DNA of 64,000 nt. It comes from Verrucomicrobia bacterium UBA3841 (GTDB taxonomy: Bacteria; Verrucomicrobiota; Kiritimatiellia; RFP12; UBA1067). Position numbers and translations under genes: made by a program. Where the stretch lies: the NCBI GenBank assembly GCA_002392765.1, contig DGHT01000030.1, positions 56,410-120,409 on the forward strand, read 5' to 3'. This document shows positions 17,842 through 25,575 of the stretch, piece after piece (the first letter of the stretch is position 1; the number at the start of each line of letters is the position of its first letter). The notes beneath the pieces were generated by a model that saw only the letters and a program-made list of their open reading frames with translations, made no database searches and had not been told where the DNA came from.

Positions 17842-18132
17842 ATGAACATGATAAAAGCAGCAATCGCCGCAATAGCGGTCGTTTCTGCCGGGGCCGCGAC
17901 GGCCATGCCGAAACCGGACGACGGCATGGTGGATATCGCCCGCCACCATCACCACGGCGGCCACCATCGCGGCTGGCGCCACGGCGGCTGGCATCACGGC
18001 GGCTGGTACCGTCCGTCGCCTCCGCCGCGCTACTGGGGCTGGGGAGCTCCTCCGCCTCCGCCCCCGCCGCGCTACTGGGGCTGGGGAGTGCCGCCTCCGC
18101 GCCCCTGGTATCCGGTCTACAGGTGCTGGTAG
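17842..18132 (+). CDS. Small exported Gly/His/Trp/Pro-rich protein
   Basis: 96 aa. A signal peptide (MNMIKAAIAAIAVVSAGAATA) is followed by DIARHHHHGGHHRGW, repeats of HGGWxHGGW, and two copies of PPPRYWGWG before a CW end. The ATG has GAAAGGA 10 bases upstream. Such His/Gly/Trp repeats occur in small exported proteins and might bind metals or surfaces, but no function is known. It parallels the His-rich exported protein at 1304-1834. Confidence 0.65.
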   Translation: MNMIKAAIAAIAVVSAGAATAMPKPDDGMVDIARHHHHGGHHRGWRHGGWHHGGWYRPSPPPRYWGWGAPPPPPPPRYWGWGVPPPRPWYPVYRCW

Positions 18133-18163
18133 CCTGAAAAGGTTTGCGCCGTAGCGGACTTTT

Positions 18164-18236
18164 GGGGATGCGATTTTCTCTCATGATATTTGATTGAACT
18201 CAGGGCGGTACTCGTTTGGGAGAAAATCGCACCCCC
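18164..18236. repeat. 17-bp imperfect inverted repeat
   Basis: GGGGATGCGATTTTCTC (18164-18180) pairs with GAGAAAATCGCACCCCC (18220-18236) with one mismatch; the loop is 39 bases. No T-run follows, so it is more likely a regulatory structure, element end or boundary of the accessory island than a simple terminator. Confidence 0.5.
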
Positions 18237-18438
18237 GTTTCAATAAATTGTCGACGCGACCGCCAAGCTCGATGAAGAAACGCGTCTCTCACGATTCTGT
18301 TCTGGGCTTCGTCTCTTGTAACAAGCCGGCATGATTTAATAGGCGTCTGCCATGCTCGAGGCAATGCCGGGTGGTAGAGTTTTAATCGTGTGGTAATTTT
18401 CTGACCGATTCATCATGGATAAAACGCCCGATTTCCCC

Positions 18439-18455
18439 TTGGCATGGAAATTGCC
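18439..18455 (+). promoter_or_regulatory. Possible weak sigma-54 (-24/-12) site upstream of the activator gene
   Basis: TTGGCATGGAAATTGCC has GG and GC exactly 10 bases apart, as sigma-54 requires, but differs from the consensus at the ACG positions and after GC. It is also a palindrome (TTGGCA...TGCCAA), so it could instead be a protein-binding site. It would give a transcript covering the activator gene and allow autoregulation. Confidence 0.4.
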
Positions 18456-18592
18456 AATCGTTGTGCATGACAACTTTCGACAGACCAACGCTTAGAATCG
18501 AACAGCAAACTGTCCGATTACAATTTGAACATAGTGTGCAGAATATGATAAAATATACGTCTATTAAAAACTCTGATAAGGACTGTTGCAAA

Positions 18593-20113
18593 GTGGAGAA
18601 GAACGATAATCTGATTCTGACGGGCTGGGGCTATGCGGAATACGTGGCCTCGGCGGCAGTTGCATTGAAAGCGTTTGGCGGCAGTGCGGACGTGTACGGC
18701 GTGAGCCGCAGACGTCTGCCGGAGTTCCTTGGCGAGCTCGCGGGGGAACGAGGAACGCCGCAATGGAAGCACATATACCTTCTTGGCCTCTCGTTGAGCG
18801 GCGATCCTGAATCGCTTCGAGACGCAATTGTTAAATTGAAGGCAAAGGGCGTGGAGGTGACGTGGATAAGTGCTCTTGAAATGCCCGAACACATCGCCGC
18901 GCTGCTTGACGGCCTTGTGAAGGTGCGCTGCTATGACGGTAGCCTTCTTGAAGCGGTCGGGCAGACGTTTGGTGTGGACGTCGAGGTGTTCATGCCGTTC
19001 GTGGTAGGGCGGTCGCCCCGCGACCGCCGCATGTCGGCGGACGTTCGCGCCTACTTCACGCTGATCGACACGGCGCAATTCTACTACCGCAATTATCAGG
19101 ACGAATCTCTCTACGCCACGACCGCCCGCTATCTCGCCGGCGGCGTTCGCCCAGCGGCGTGGGAGCCGGATGTCAGGAGCGCCGTCGAACATTACGACCG
19201 CTACGGTAACAGAGAGCTTCTTGGGAAAAGCGACGAGATCACGACATTGCAGGATCGAATCAACCGGGTGGCGGCGCATGAACATGCCCGTGTCCTTATT
19301 TTCGGAGAAAGCGGCACCGGCAAGGAGACTGTCGCCCAGCAGATACACACGAAGAGTCCGAGATGGAAGATGCCGTTCATCGCTTTCAACTGCGCGAGCG
19401 TGACGAAAGACCTTTTGGAGGATCGGTTCTTTGGACACGAGCGCGGGGCGTTCACGAGCGCCGTGGAACGGACGGACGGCTTGTTTCTCCAGGCGGATGG
19501 CGGTACGCTATTCCTTGATGAGATTGGAGAGATGTCGCTGGAGGTTCAGGCGCTACTGCTGCGTGTCCTTGAAGGCGGACGGTTCATGCGCGTGGGCGGC
19601 AAGGAGGAGCTGAAATGCGACGTGCGGCTCATCACAGCCACAAACCGCGACTTGCCGCGCCTCGTGGTCGAAGGTAAATTCCGCGAAGACCTCTATCAGC
19701 GCCTCAACGTGGTGCAGATGAGAACCCCGTCCCTGCGCGAACACAAGGATGACATTCCAATCATCGCCAACGCATGGTGGCGCAAGTTCCACGACAACGC
19801 CGTTCTCCAAGAAGAGCAGATTGCCGCGCTGATGGATTACGACTATCCCGGCAACGTCCGCGAACTCATCAACATCCTTGACAGGGCGACCGCGCTGGAG
19901 GAAGATGATTTCGATCTTCTTATGCGCGAACACAAGGAGATGAACGCGGGGCTTGCGGGAAGCCTCGAATTGAAGTCGGGACGCATCCCGGACAAACTTG
20001 AAGACGCGATCCGTCTCCACATCCGCCGCGTGTACGAGAAGTACGGACAGAATCTCACCCGCGCCGCCGAAGCGCTCGACGTGAGCCGCAATACCGTGAG
20101 GAAGTATCTGTAG
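18593..20113 (+). CDS. Sigma-54-dependent transcription activator (bEBP) with DHH-like N-terminal domain
   Basis: About 506 aa from a GTG at 18593 (AAGGA 10 bases upstream); an ATG at 18545 or 18467 is possible. The AAA+ domain has Walker A GESGTGKE (about 238), the sigma-54 contact loop GAFTSA (about 284; usual GAFTGA), Walker B TLFLDEIGEM, FREDLYQRLNV and a C-terminal Fis-type HTH, LTRAAEALDVSRNTVRKYL. The N-terminal 200 residues (LILTGWGYAEYVASAAVALKAF, a segment ending WISALEMPEH) resemble a DHH phosphoesterase layout with the catalytic Asp/His residues missing, so a sensor role is inferred. Two -24/-12 promoters lie 2.8 and 6.7 kb downstream. Confidence 0.85.
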   Translation: MEKNDNLILTGWGYAEYVASAAVALKAFGGSADVYGVSRRRLPEFLGELAGERGTPQWKHIYLLGLSLSGDPESLRDAIVKLKAKGVEVTWISALEMPEHIAALLDGLVKVRCYDGSLLEAVGQTFGVDVEVFMPFVVGRSPRDRRMSADVRAYFTLIDTAQFYYRNYQDESLYATTARYLAGGVRPAAWEPDVRSAVEHYDRYGNRELLGKSDEITTLQDRINRVAAHEHARVLIFGESGTGKETVAQQIHTKSPRWKMPFIAFNCASVTKDLLEDRFFGHERGAFTSAVERTDGLFLQADGGTLFLDEIGEMSLEVQALLLRVLEGGRFMRVGGKEELKCDVRLITATNRDLPRLVVEGKFREDLYQRLNVVQMRTPSLREHKDDIPIIANAWWRKFHDNAVLQEEQIAALMDYDYPGNVRELINILDRATALEEDDFDLLMREHKEMNAGLAGSLELKSGRIPDKLEDAIRLHIRRVYEKYGQNLTRAAEALDVSRNTVRKYL

Positions 20114-20121
20114 TTATCTCC

Positions 20122-20139
20122 CGCAGAGGCGCAGAGAGG
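20122..20139 (+). repeat. CGCAGAG-type short interspersed repeat at a ribosome site
   Basis: CGCAGAGGCGCAGAGAGG lies in the gap before the RhuM-Fic gene and its GAGAGGAAGG end supplies the ribosome site. The same CGCAGAG unit occurs in frame inside the gene at 53697 (55116-55147). Confidence 0.6.
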
Positions 20140-20146
20140 AAGGTGG

Positions 20147-21100
20147 ATGATGAATAAAAATGAGATAGTGCTGTTTGAATCGCGCGATGGCGTGGTTTCG
20201 TTGCCGGTGTCAGTGACTGCTGATACCGTATGGTTATCGTTGCTGCAGATGGCGAAGTTGTTTGGGAAGGACAAAACCGTCATCTTCCGGCATGTCAAAA
20301 ATGCAATTGCCGATGGAGAGATTGATCCGAAAGTGACTAGTGCAAAATTTGCAATGGTCACTCAACACGGGGCTATTCCAGGGAAAACGCGCGTCCAGGA
20401 AGTGGATTGCTACAATCTGGACGTGATAATATCAGTCGGTTATCGCGTCAAGTCGCAGCGCGGCGTGGAATTTCGGCGTTGGGCGACTTCAGTTCTCAGG
20501 GACTACCTCGTGCGCGGTTATGCCGTCAATCGCGAGCGGATCAAGCAGCTCGGTCAGACGGTCGAGGTTATGAAGCGGGTCGCCAACAGTCTTGACACCG
20601 CGCAGGTGCTTGATGTCGTCCAGACCTACTCGGCAGCGCTTGACCTCTTGGACGGCTACGACCACCAGACGATCGAGAAGCCCAAGGCAAGGGGGCATTC
20701 CGTCGAGTTGACATACGAGGAGTGCCGCCGCTTCATAGACAGCATGAAGTTCGCGGCGGATTCGCAGCTGTTCGGCAATGAGAAGGACGGCTCGTTCAAG
20801 TCGGCGCTCGGGGCGGTGTACCAGTCTTTTGGCGGAAAGGACCTCTATCCGTCTTCGCAGGAGAAGGCGGCGAATCTTCTCTATCTCGTCACGAAAAACC
20901 ATGGCTTCTCCGACGGCAACAAGCGAATCGCCGCCGGCTTGTTCCTGTATTTCCTGAAGCGCAACAAGTTGCTACTCCGCAAAGACGGTTCGAAACGCAT
21001 AGCCGACCATACACTCGTCGCACTCACGGTGATGATTGCCGAATCCAAGCCGCAGGAAAAGGAACTGATGGTCAACCTTGTAATGACGTTTTTGAAATGA
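20147..21100 (+). CDS. RhuM-like protein fused to a Fic/Doc domain
   Basis: 317 aa. The N-terminal 110 residues (VSLPVSVTADTVWLSLLQMAKLFGKDKTVIFRHVKN, then DVIISVGYRVKSQRGVEFRRWA) match the RhuM family, a predicted DNA-binding module. The C-terminal half carries a Fic/Doc motif, HGFSDGNKRIAAGLF, which normally AMPylates or phosphorylates target proteins. This fusion is known from toxin-type and defence-island genes. It starts 34 bases after the activator gene. Start ATG 20147 or 20150; GAGGAAGG precedes both. The target is unknown. Confidence 0.85.
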   Translation: MMNKNEIVLFESRDGVVSLPVSVTADTVWLSLLQMAKLFGKDKTVIFRHVKNAIADGEIDPKVTSAKFAMVTQHGAIPGKTRVQEVDCYNLDVIISVGYRVKSQRGVEFRRWATSVLRDYLVRGYAVNRERIKQLGQTVEVMKRVANSLDTAQVLDVVQTYSAALDLLDGYDHQTIEKPKARGHSVELTYEECRRFIDSMKFAADSQLFGNEKDGSFKSALGAVYQSFGGKDLYPSSQEKAANLLYLVTKNHGFSDGNKRIAAGLFLYFLKRNKLLLRKDGSKRIADHTLVALTVMIAESKPQEKELMVNLVMTFLK

Positions 21101-21110
21101 GGCACAGGCA

Positions 21111-21635
21111 ATGATCAAGGTAATCCAAGGCGACATTACGACGCTGGCGGTGGATGCCATCGTCAACGCGGCGAACCAGGTGATGCTGGGAGGGGGTGGA
21201 GTTGATGGAGCGATTCACCGCGCCGCCGGACCGGAGCTGTACGAGGCGTGCCTCAAGGTGCCGGAGGTGCGTCCGGGCGTTCGTTGTCCCACGGGCGAGG
21301 CGCGCATCACGCCGGGCTTCAATCTGCCCGCGAAATTCGTGATCCACACCGTCGGTCCGGTCTATCGCGATGGACAACACGGTGAGCCAGAGAGGCTTGC
21401 CGCCTGCTACCGCAACTCGCTCGCCCTCGCGGCGGAGAACGGCTGCAAATCTATCGCCTTCCCTTGTATCTCGACGGGCATCTACGGCTATCCGAAAGAA
21501 GAGGCGGCGAAAATTGCCGTGCGGGCGGTGCGGGAGTTTTTAGCCGCAAAGAACGCAAAGGACGCAAGAATGGAAGTGGTCTTCTGCTGCTTTTCGGAGC
21601 GGGATGCAGCGGTGTATGAAAGGCTTTTGTCATGA
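21111..21635 (+). CDS. Macrodomain ADP-ribose hydrolase
   Basis: 174 aa. Macrodomain signatures: VIQGDITTLAVDAIVNAANQVMLGGGGVDGAIHRAAG, GEARITPGFNLPAKFVIHTVGP and FPCISTGIYGYP. The family removes ADP-ribose from proteins or nucleic acids, or hydrolyses O-acetyl-ADP-ribose; YmdB and MacroD types look like this. Near the C-terminus, the in-frame stretch AAKNAKDARM comes from a CGCAAAG repeat (21545-21568) that looks inserted. It begins 10 bases after the Fic gene and overlaps the next gene by 4 bases. In this context it may counter or signal NAD-derived modifications (inference). Confidence 0.9.
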   Translation: MIKVIQGDITTLAVDAIVNAANQVMLGGGGVDGAIHRAAGPELYEACLKVPEVRPGVRCPTGEARITPGFNLPAKFVIHTVGPVYRDGQHGEPERLAACYRNSLALAAENGCKSIAFPCISTGIYGYPKEEAAKIAVRAVREFLAAKNAKDARMEVVFCCFSERDAAVYERLLS

Positions 21636-22216
21636 CTACCTTTCTTTCCAACCGCGACATCTATACTTCCGTCGTCTGCGGGATTGTGCCGCAGGCGAAA
21701 GAGCGGTTGTGGATTGCTACAGCAGATATCAAGGACATGTATGTGGATGCGATAGCCGCCGAACGTAGTGAGGGCCGAGCGAAGCGAGGGGATAGCCGAG
21801 GCGCAAGCCGAGTGCCGAGCGGGCGGAATATGGTGCCGTTTCTTGAGGTTTTAGACGGGATGGTGAAGTGCGGCGTCGAGGTGCGGCTCATTCATGCGAA
21901 GGACCCTGGTCCGAACTGGCGCAACGACTTCGACCGCTATCCGACGCTCTGGACGGCGATGGAGCGGATGCTTTGTCCGCGGGTGCATTTCAAGTGCATC
22001 ATCGTCGACGGCGTTAAAGCGTATTTCGGTTCGGCGAATCTCACCGGCGCGGGGATGGGCGCGAAGTCTGAGAAGAAGCGCAATTTCGAAAACGGCGTCC
22101 TCACCGACGACACCGCACTAGTCGAACCGCTCGTCGAGCAGTTCGATTCCGTCTGGCGAGGTGCGTTTTGCCGCGACTGCGGCCGCCGCGACTTTTGCGG
22201 CGATCCGGTGGTATAG
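21632..22216 (+). CDS. Phospholipase D-like (HKD) nuclease-type protein
   Basis: 194 aa with one HKD motif, HFKCIIVDGVKAYFGSANLTGAG (His, Lys, Asp, then GSxNxT), as in single-motif PLD-family nucleases that work as dimers. The C-terminal CRDCGRRDFC is a possible zinc site. Residues about 45-67 (ERSEGRAKRGDSRGASR) come from a GAGCGAAGCGAGG-type repeat at 21758-21826 and look inserted between strands of the fold. Translation is coupled to the macrodomain gene (ATGA overlap). In this context it is likely a nuclease rather than a lipase. Confidence 0.8.
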   Translation: MTTFLSNRDIYTSVVCGIVPQAKERLWIATADIKDMYVDAIAAERSEGRAKRGDSRGASRVPSGRNMVPFLEVLDGMVKCGVEVRLIHAKDPGPNWRNDFDRYPTLWTAMERMLCPRVHFKCIIVDGVKAYFGSANLTGAGMGAKSEKKRNFENGVLTDDTALVEPLVEQFDSVWRGAFCRDCGRRDFCGDPVV

Positions 22217-22235
22217 ATTGTCAGGATAGAGTATC

Positions 22236-22790
22236 ATGCGAATATGTGCCAACACATTGCCGCAGATTGCGGAATACGCCCGGAGTGGGCGGGTGGTTGT
22301 TTTTGACACTGAGACGACAGGCTGCTCGCGCTGCGATGAAATCTGTCAGATAGCCGCCGTGGAGTATGTGAATGGCGTTCAAACGCGCACATTCAATTCG
22401 TACATCTGCCCTTCGTGTGAAATGAATCCCTGGGCGGAAGGGGTGCATGGGCTGTCGTTGGATTTCCTCTCGAAACATGGTCTTGCGCCGGAAGAAGCGA
22501 TGCGCCAGTTCTTCGAGTTTCTGGGAAGCGATGCGCTGCTCGTGGCGCACAACAACAAGTTCGACATGAGGATGCTCAACCAGGAGTGCGGAAAATTCGA
22601 CCTCTGCTTCGCGCCAGATGGAATCGAAACATGCGACACGCTCGCGCTCGCCCGTCATCTGCGCCCGGGATTGGATAGCTACTCGCTCGCAAACCTGATT
22701 GAAGCGCTCGACATCGACGGCATCAACAGCCACGACGCCCTTGACGATACGCTTGCATGCGCCGGAGTGTTTTTCGCTTTGCTGAGTTAG
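22236..22790 (+). CDS. DEDDh 3'-5' exonuclease (DnaQ-like)
   Basis: 184 aa, single domain. Exo I: VVFDTETTG (Asp, Glu). Exo II: LLVAHNNKFDMRML. Exo III: NSHDALDDTLACAG (His, Asp). This is the DnaQ/polymerase III epsilon-type exonuclease fold. It is the last gene before a promoter on the same strand. Alone or with the PLD protein it could degrade foreign or damaged nucleic acid (inference). Confidence 0.9.
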   Translation: MRICANTLPQIAEYARSGRVVVFDTETTGCSRCDEICQIAAVEYVNGVQTRTFNSYICPSCEMNPWAEGVHGLSLDFLSKHGLAPEEAMRQFFEFLGSDALLVAHNNKFDMRMLNQECGKFDLCFAPDGIETCDTLALARHLRPGLDSYSLANLIEALDIDGINSHDALDDTLACAGVFFALLS

Positions 22791-22864
22791 CTGAAGTCCG
22801 CTCTGATTTTTACCAGTGCTCAGATTTTGAGCGAAAGATCGCATTCTTTGCGGCATATTTTGCG

Positions 22865-22881
22865 TTGGCACGAATATTGCT
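22865..22881 (+). promoter_or_regulatory. Sigma-54 (-24/-12) promoter of the KAP operon
   Basis: TTGGCACGAATATTGCT matches the consensus YTGGCACGrNNNTTGCW at every defined base, with GG (22867-22868) and GC (22879-22880) separated by 10 bases. Transcription would begin near 22892. An inverted repeat, GAAAG (22833-22837) to CTTTG (22846-22850), lies about 26 bases upstream of the -24 GG and may be an activator site. Confidence 0.85.
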
Positions 22882-22891
22882 ACATGTTTGG

Positions 22892-23190
22892 CATGAGAGT
22901 TCTCACGGGAGGAGGCGCAAGGCGAAAAATGCGATATGCGCAGATTGCTCTGTTATGCGACGGGGAAATTTGCTATAATATAGCTAACAACAGCTTTGCG
23001 TTCATCGCATTGTTGGCTCGAGTGAAACCGCGAATTTCAACTGTAAGAGCCGCGATTCGGTGGGTGCGTCCATCTGGGCGCATCTCCTTTCGTGATTTCT
23101 TACAGGGCTTTCGCGGGCCTCACTCGGAATCCGGCAGGGGGTGCGCCCTCTCTTACCCTTGCCGGTGTCAAATCAATAGGGGGATGGAAG
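22892..23190 (+). ncRNA. Structured leader or small RNA upstream of the KAP gene
   Basis: The 300-base leader after the sigma-54 start has no good gene but folds locally: GGCTC/GAGCC pairing around 23013-23055, a 7-bp stem around GGGTGCG/CGCATCT (about 23062-23092), and a 10-bp stem CCGGCAGGGG/CCCTTGCCGG (about 23134-23165) just before the ribosome site. A sigma-70-like TATAAT also sits at about 22975. It could be a regulatory leader or an RNA component of the system. Confidence 0.5.
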
Positions 23191-23200
23191 GTTGCAGCAG

Positions 23201-25180
23201 ATGACATCGAACGTGATTGACCAGCCTGCGAAGGCGAATGAAGATCGTCTCAACATGAAGGCGTACGCAAGTGCATTGACAGAATTCATCGCGAATGCGC
23301 AGTCCCCGCTTACGATTGCACTGCAGGGCGAATGGGGCAGCGGCAAGACCTCGCTCATGAATGCGCTGGAGGCCAGCCTTGTCGATAAGGAGGGCGCGCC
23401 GTACCTTGGAGTTTGGATCAATACTTGGCAGTATGCGCTGATGTCCAATGCGGAGGAAGCTATCAGAAACATTCTTCATGGGATAATCGGGCAGGTTGCC
23501 GAAGATGCTAAGACGACCGAAGAGGAGAGGAAGTCGCTCTTCCGCAAGATTGCCCGCATTGGCGGCGGTGTGTTCTCGGATTTGTTCAAGAAGTACAGTG
23601 GCGTCGACGCCGAGAGAATTGTAAAGGAATTGAGTGCCGGGGAACCAGCGCCAGACAAATCAAGCGTGGAAGACCTCAAGGATGAACTTGCGCGACTGGT
23701 CAAGAATGCGATTGATAACAACAAGGACAAGGGGAAGCGCGGTTTTCTTTTCTTCATCGATGACCTCGACCGCATAGATCCGCCAGTCGCGGTTCAGATT
23801 CTGGAGCTTCTCAAGAACATCTTTGACCTTGAGAACTGCATCTTCGTTCTTGCCATCGACTATGGTGTGGTGGTGAAGGGGTTGAAACCGAAGTTCGGTG
23901 CGATGACGTCCGAGAACGAGCGTGAGTTCCGTTCGTTCTTCGACAAAATCATCCAGCTGCCATTTCAGATGCCGGTGGGGTCATATCAGATTGATGACTT
24001 TCTCATTGGTTCGCTTGTGGCGATTGGATATCTTGACAACGAGGAGAAGGCAGACAAAACTCTCTGCGATTCGTTGACGGCATACGCGCTTGCATCTGTC
24101 GGAACAAACCCCCGTTCGTTGAAAAGGCTCATCAACACGCTTTCACTTATTCGGCTGCTCATACTTCGGACTCAGACAAAAGAGGATGACGCCGATTTCA
24201 AGGCGTGGAAAGATGTTACGTTTGCCCTTGTCTGCCTTCAAATACAGTACCCTCAGGTATATTCGGCACTTGAGCGGTTCCCGGACTTTGACAAATGGGA
24301 TGATCGATTTGCTCAGACGATGCAGTTGCAGGGCATTTCAGAAGACGAAACCGCCAAGCTTGCGGCGATGGAGGAGTTTGACGAGCCTTGGGAGCAGATG
24401 CTATTCCGTTTCTGTAGAAAAGATACGTTTCTAGAAGCTCGCGCACTGAAAATCTCTCGTGTCTTAAACAAGATTAAGACGCGAATTATTGGTGCAAATG
24501 AAATCGTTGGTGATACGGTCGAACAATTACTCCGGCTTTCCGCTGTCACGAATGTAAAGAGCGAGCCTTCTGATGTCTCTGTCATTGAGGAATTCAGTCC
24601 GTCTGAGTATCTTAAAGCTCTGCGAGGGCAGACATTCAGACTATATGACGTGTGGACAGACGATGGGGCACATGGCTGGGAAGGGGTCCTGGCGGACAGC
24701 GTGTATTTGTCTTCCTGGCAGACGAAGGTAAAGAAGAATCTTCGCTGTGAGCTTTGGGTCAACCAAAAGACATTTAAAGATGCCGGCGGCGATTTCTTGA
24801 CTGAGCCGACATTCTATATTTCTCATGACGGAAAATCATTCAACTTGAATGTGAATGGAGAGTTCTGGGGAAATTGGCCGGAGGAGAAATTCAAGGGCAT
24901 AGACTTCACCGCAACTGATATCCAACGAGTTCTCTCAAAAGCTCTGGCTGCAATTTGCGAGGCGTGGTCTGGGTTTGATGTCAAGGGCGATAGTGGATGT
25001 AACCCTGGAGACAATGTCGGGAGCGGGGACATCTGGTGGAACGCTGCGATTCCATTTAAGGATCTCGACGAGTTGGTGAGCGAGGAGTTCTCGAAAAAGC
25101 TTTGCGGTAGCCTGGCAAAAGTCGCGGCGGCGTTCGCCACGCTTCTACCCTATCGCGTTTCGGTAAACAATAACAAGTAA
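23201..25180 (+). CDS. KAP-family P-loop NTPase
   Basis: 659 aa from ATG 23201, the in-frame start best spaced from GGAAGG. Walker A GEWGSGKTSLMNAL (about 42) and Walker B LFFIDDLDRIDP (about 181) with the KAP patterns LGVWINTWQYA and NPRSLKRLINTLSLI identify a KAP NTPase, a STAND-like group seen in phage defence and in eukaryotic ankyrin proteins. No strong transmembrane pair is seen in the lobe insert, unlike many family members. The C-terminal 170 residues (about 490-659) hold a domain I do not recognise. It is the first gene under the sigma-54 promoter. Confidence 0.85.
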   Translation: MTSNVIDQPAKANEDRLNMKAYASALTEFIANAQSPLTIALQGEWGSGKTSLMNALEASLVDKEGAPYLGVWINTWQYALMSNAEEAIRNILHGIIGQVAEDAKTTEEERKSLFRKIARIGGGVFSDLFKKYSGVDAERIVKELSAGEPAPDKSSVEDLKDELARLVKNAIDNNKDKGKRGFLFFIDDLDRIDPPVAVQILELLKNIFDLENCIFVLAIDYGVVVKGLKPKFGAMTSENEREFRSFFDKIIQLPFQMPVGSYQIDDFLIGSLVAIGYLDNEEKADKTLCDSLTAYALASVGTNPRSLKRLINTLSLIRLLILRTQTKEDDADFKAWKDVTFALVCLQIQYPQVYSALERFPDFDKWDDRFAQTMQLQGISEDETAKLAAMEEFDEPWEQMLFRFCRKDTFLEARALKISRVLNKIKTRIIGANEIVGDTVEQLLRLSAVTNVKSEPSDVSVIEEFSPSEYLKALRGQTFRLYDVWTDDGAHGWEGVLADSVYLSSWQTKVKKNLRCELWVNQKTFKDAGGDFLTEPTFYISHDGKSFNLNVNGEFWGNWPEEKFKGIDFTATDIQRVLSKALAAICEAWSGFDVKGDSGCNPGDNVGSGDIWWNAAIPFKDLDELVSEEFSKKLCGSLAKVAAAFATLLPYRVSVNNNK

Positions 25181-25192
25181 AGGAGAAAAACA

Positions 25193-25570
25193 ATGAGCGA
25201 ATACTGCAAATACTGTGGAACGTCGGCGCGCGATGCGCGGTCGCTGTTGAATGGCTGGTGCCCGAAGCATCCAAGCGGACCCAGCAGGGGTAAACATGCT
25301 CTGTACGAGGGTGGTGAGCGCAGCGAGTACGTGTGCATCTATTGCGGCACGAAAAACAGATCGTTGAGTTCTCTGCTGAACGGTTGGTGTCCAAAGCATC
25401 CAGACGGCCCAAGTCGCGGGAAACATGTCGCGTACGACGGACGCGAAAATGGCCCGTACGAGTGCAAATATTGTGGGAGCGAGTTCCGTGACATCGCATC
25501 AATGGTCAACGGTTGGTGCCCGAAGCATCCCAACGGTCCCAGCAGGGGCAAGCACAGTCCGGCGAGGTAG
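25193..25570 (+). CDS. Protein of three tandem Cys/His repeats (zinc-ribbon-like), unknown function
   Basis: 125 aa made almost entirely of three repeats of about 42 residues. Each reads Cx(Y)CG, a serine-rich turn, then LNGWCPKHPxGPSRGKH, with two Cys in CxxC, one Cys and two His that could bind zinc. The repeats are EYCKYCGTSARDAR, YVCIYCGTKNRSLS and YECKYCGSEFRDIA. Only short linkers (ALYEGGERSE, VAYDGRENGP) separate them. AAAGGAG precedes the ATG. It may read nucleic acid or protein for its neighbours, the KAP NTPase and a nuclease. I do not know a named family. Confidence 0.75.
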   Translation: MSEYCKYCGTSARDARSLLNGWCPKHPSGPSRGKHALYEGGERSEYVCIYCGTKNRSLSSLLNGWCPKHPDGPSRGKHVAYDGRENGPYECKYCGSEFRDIASMVNGWCPKHPNGPSRGKHSPAR

Positions 25571-25575
25571 GTCAC

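Larger units (their letters stand above)
18133..18592. other. Gene-free interval upstream of the sigma-54 activator
   Basis: About 460 bases. Visible features are a long imperfect inverted repeat (18164-18180 and 18220-18236), a -24/-12-like site (18439-18455), and a sigma-70-like promoter (TTGAAC, 18-base spacer, TAAAAT) near 18527-18556. No RNA gene was recognised. Confidence 0.5.
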
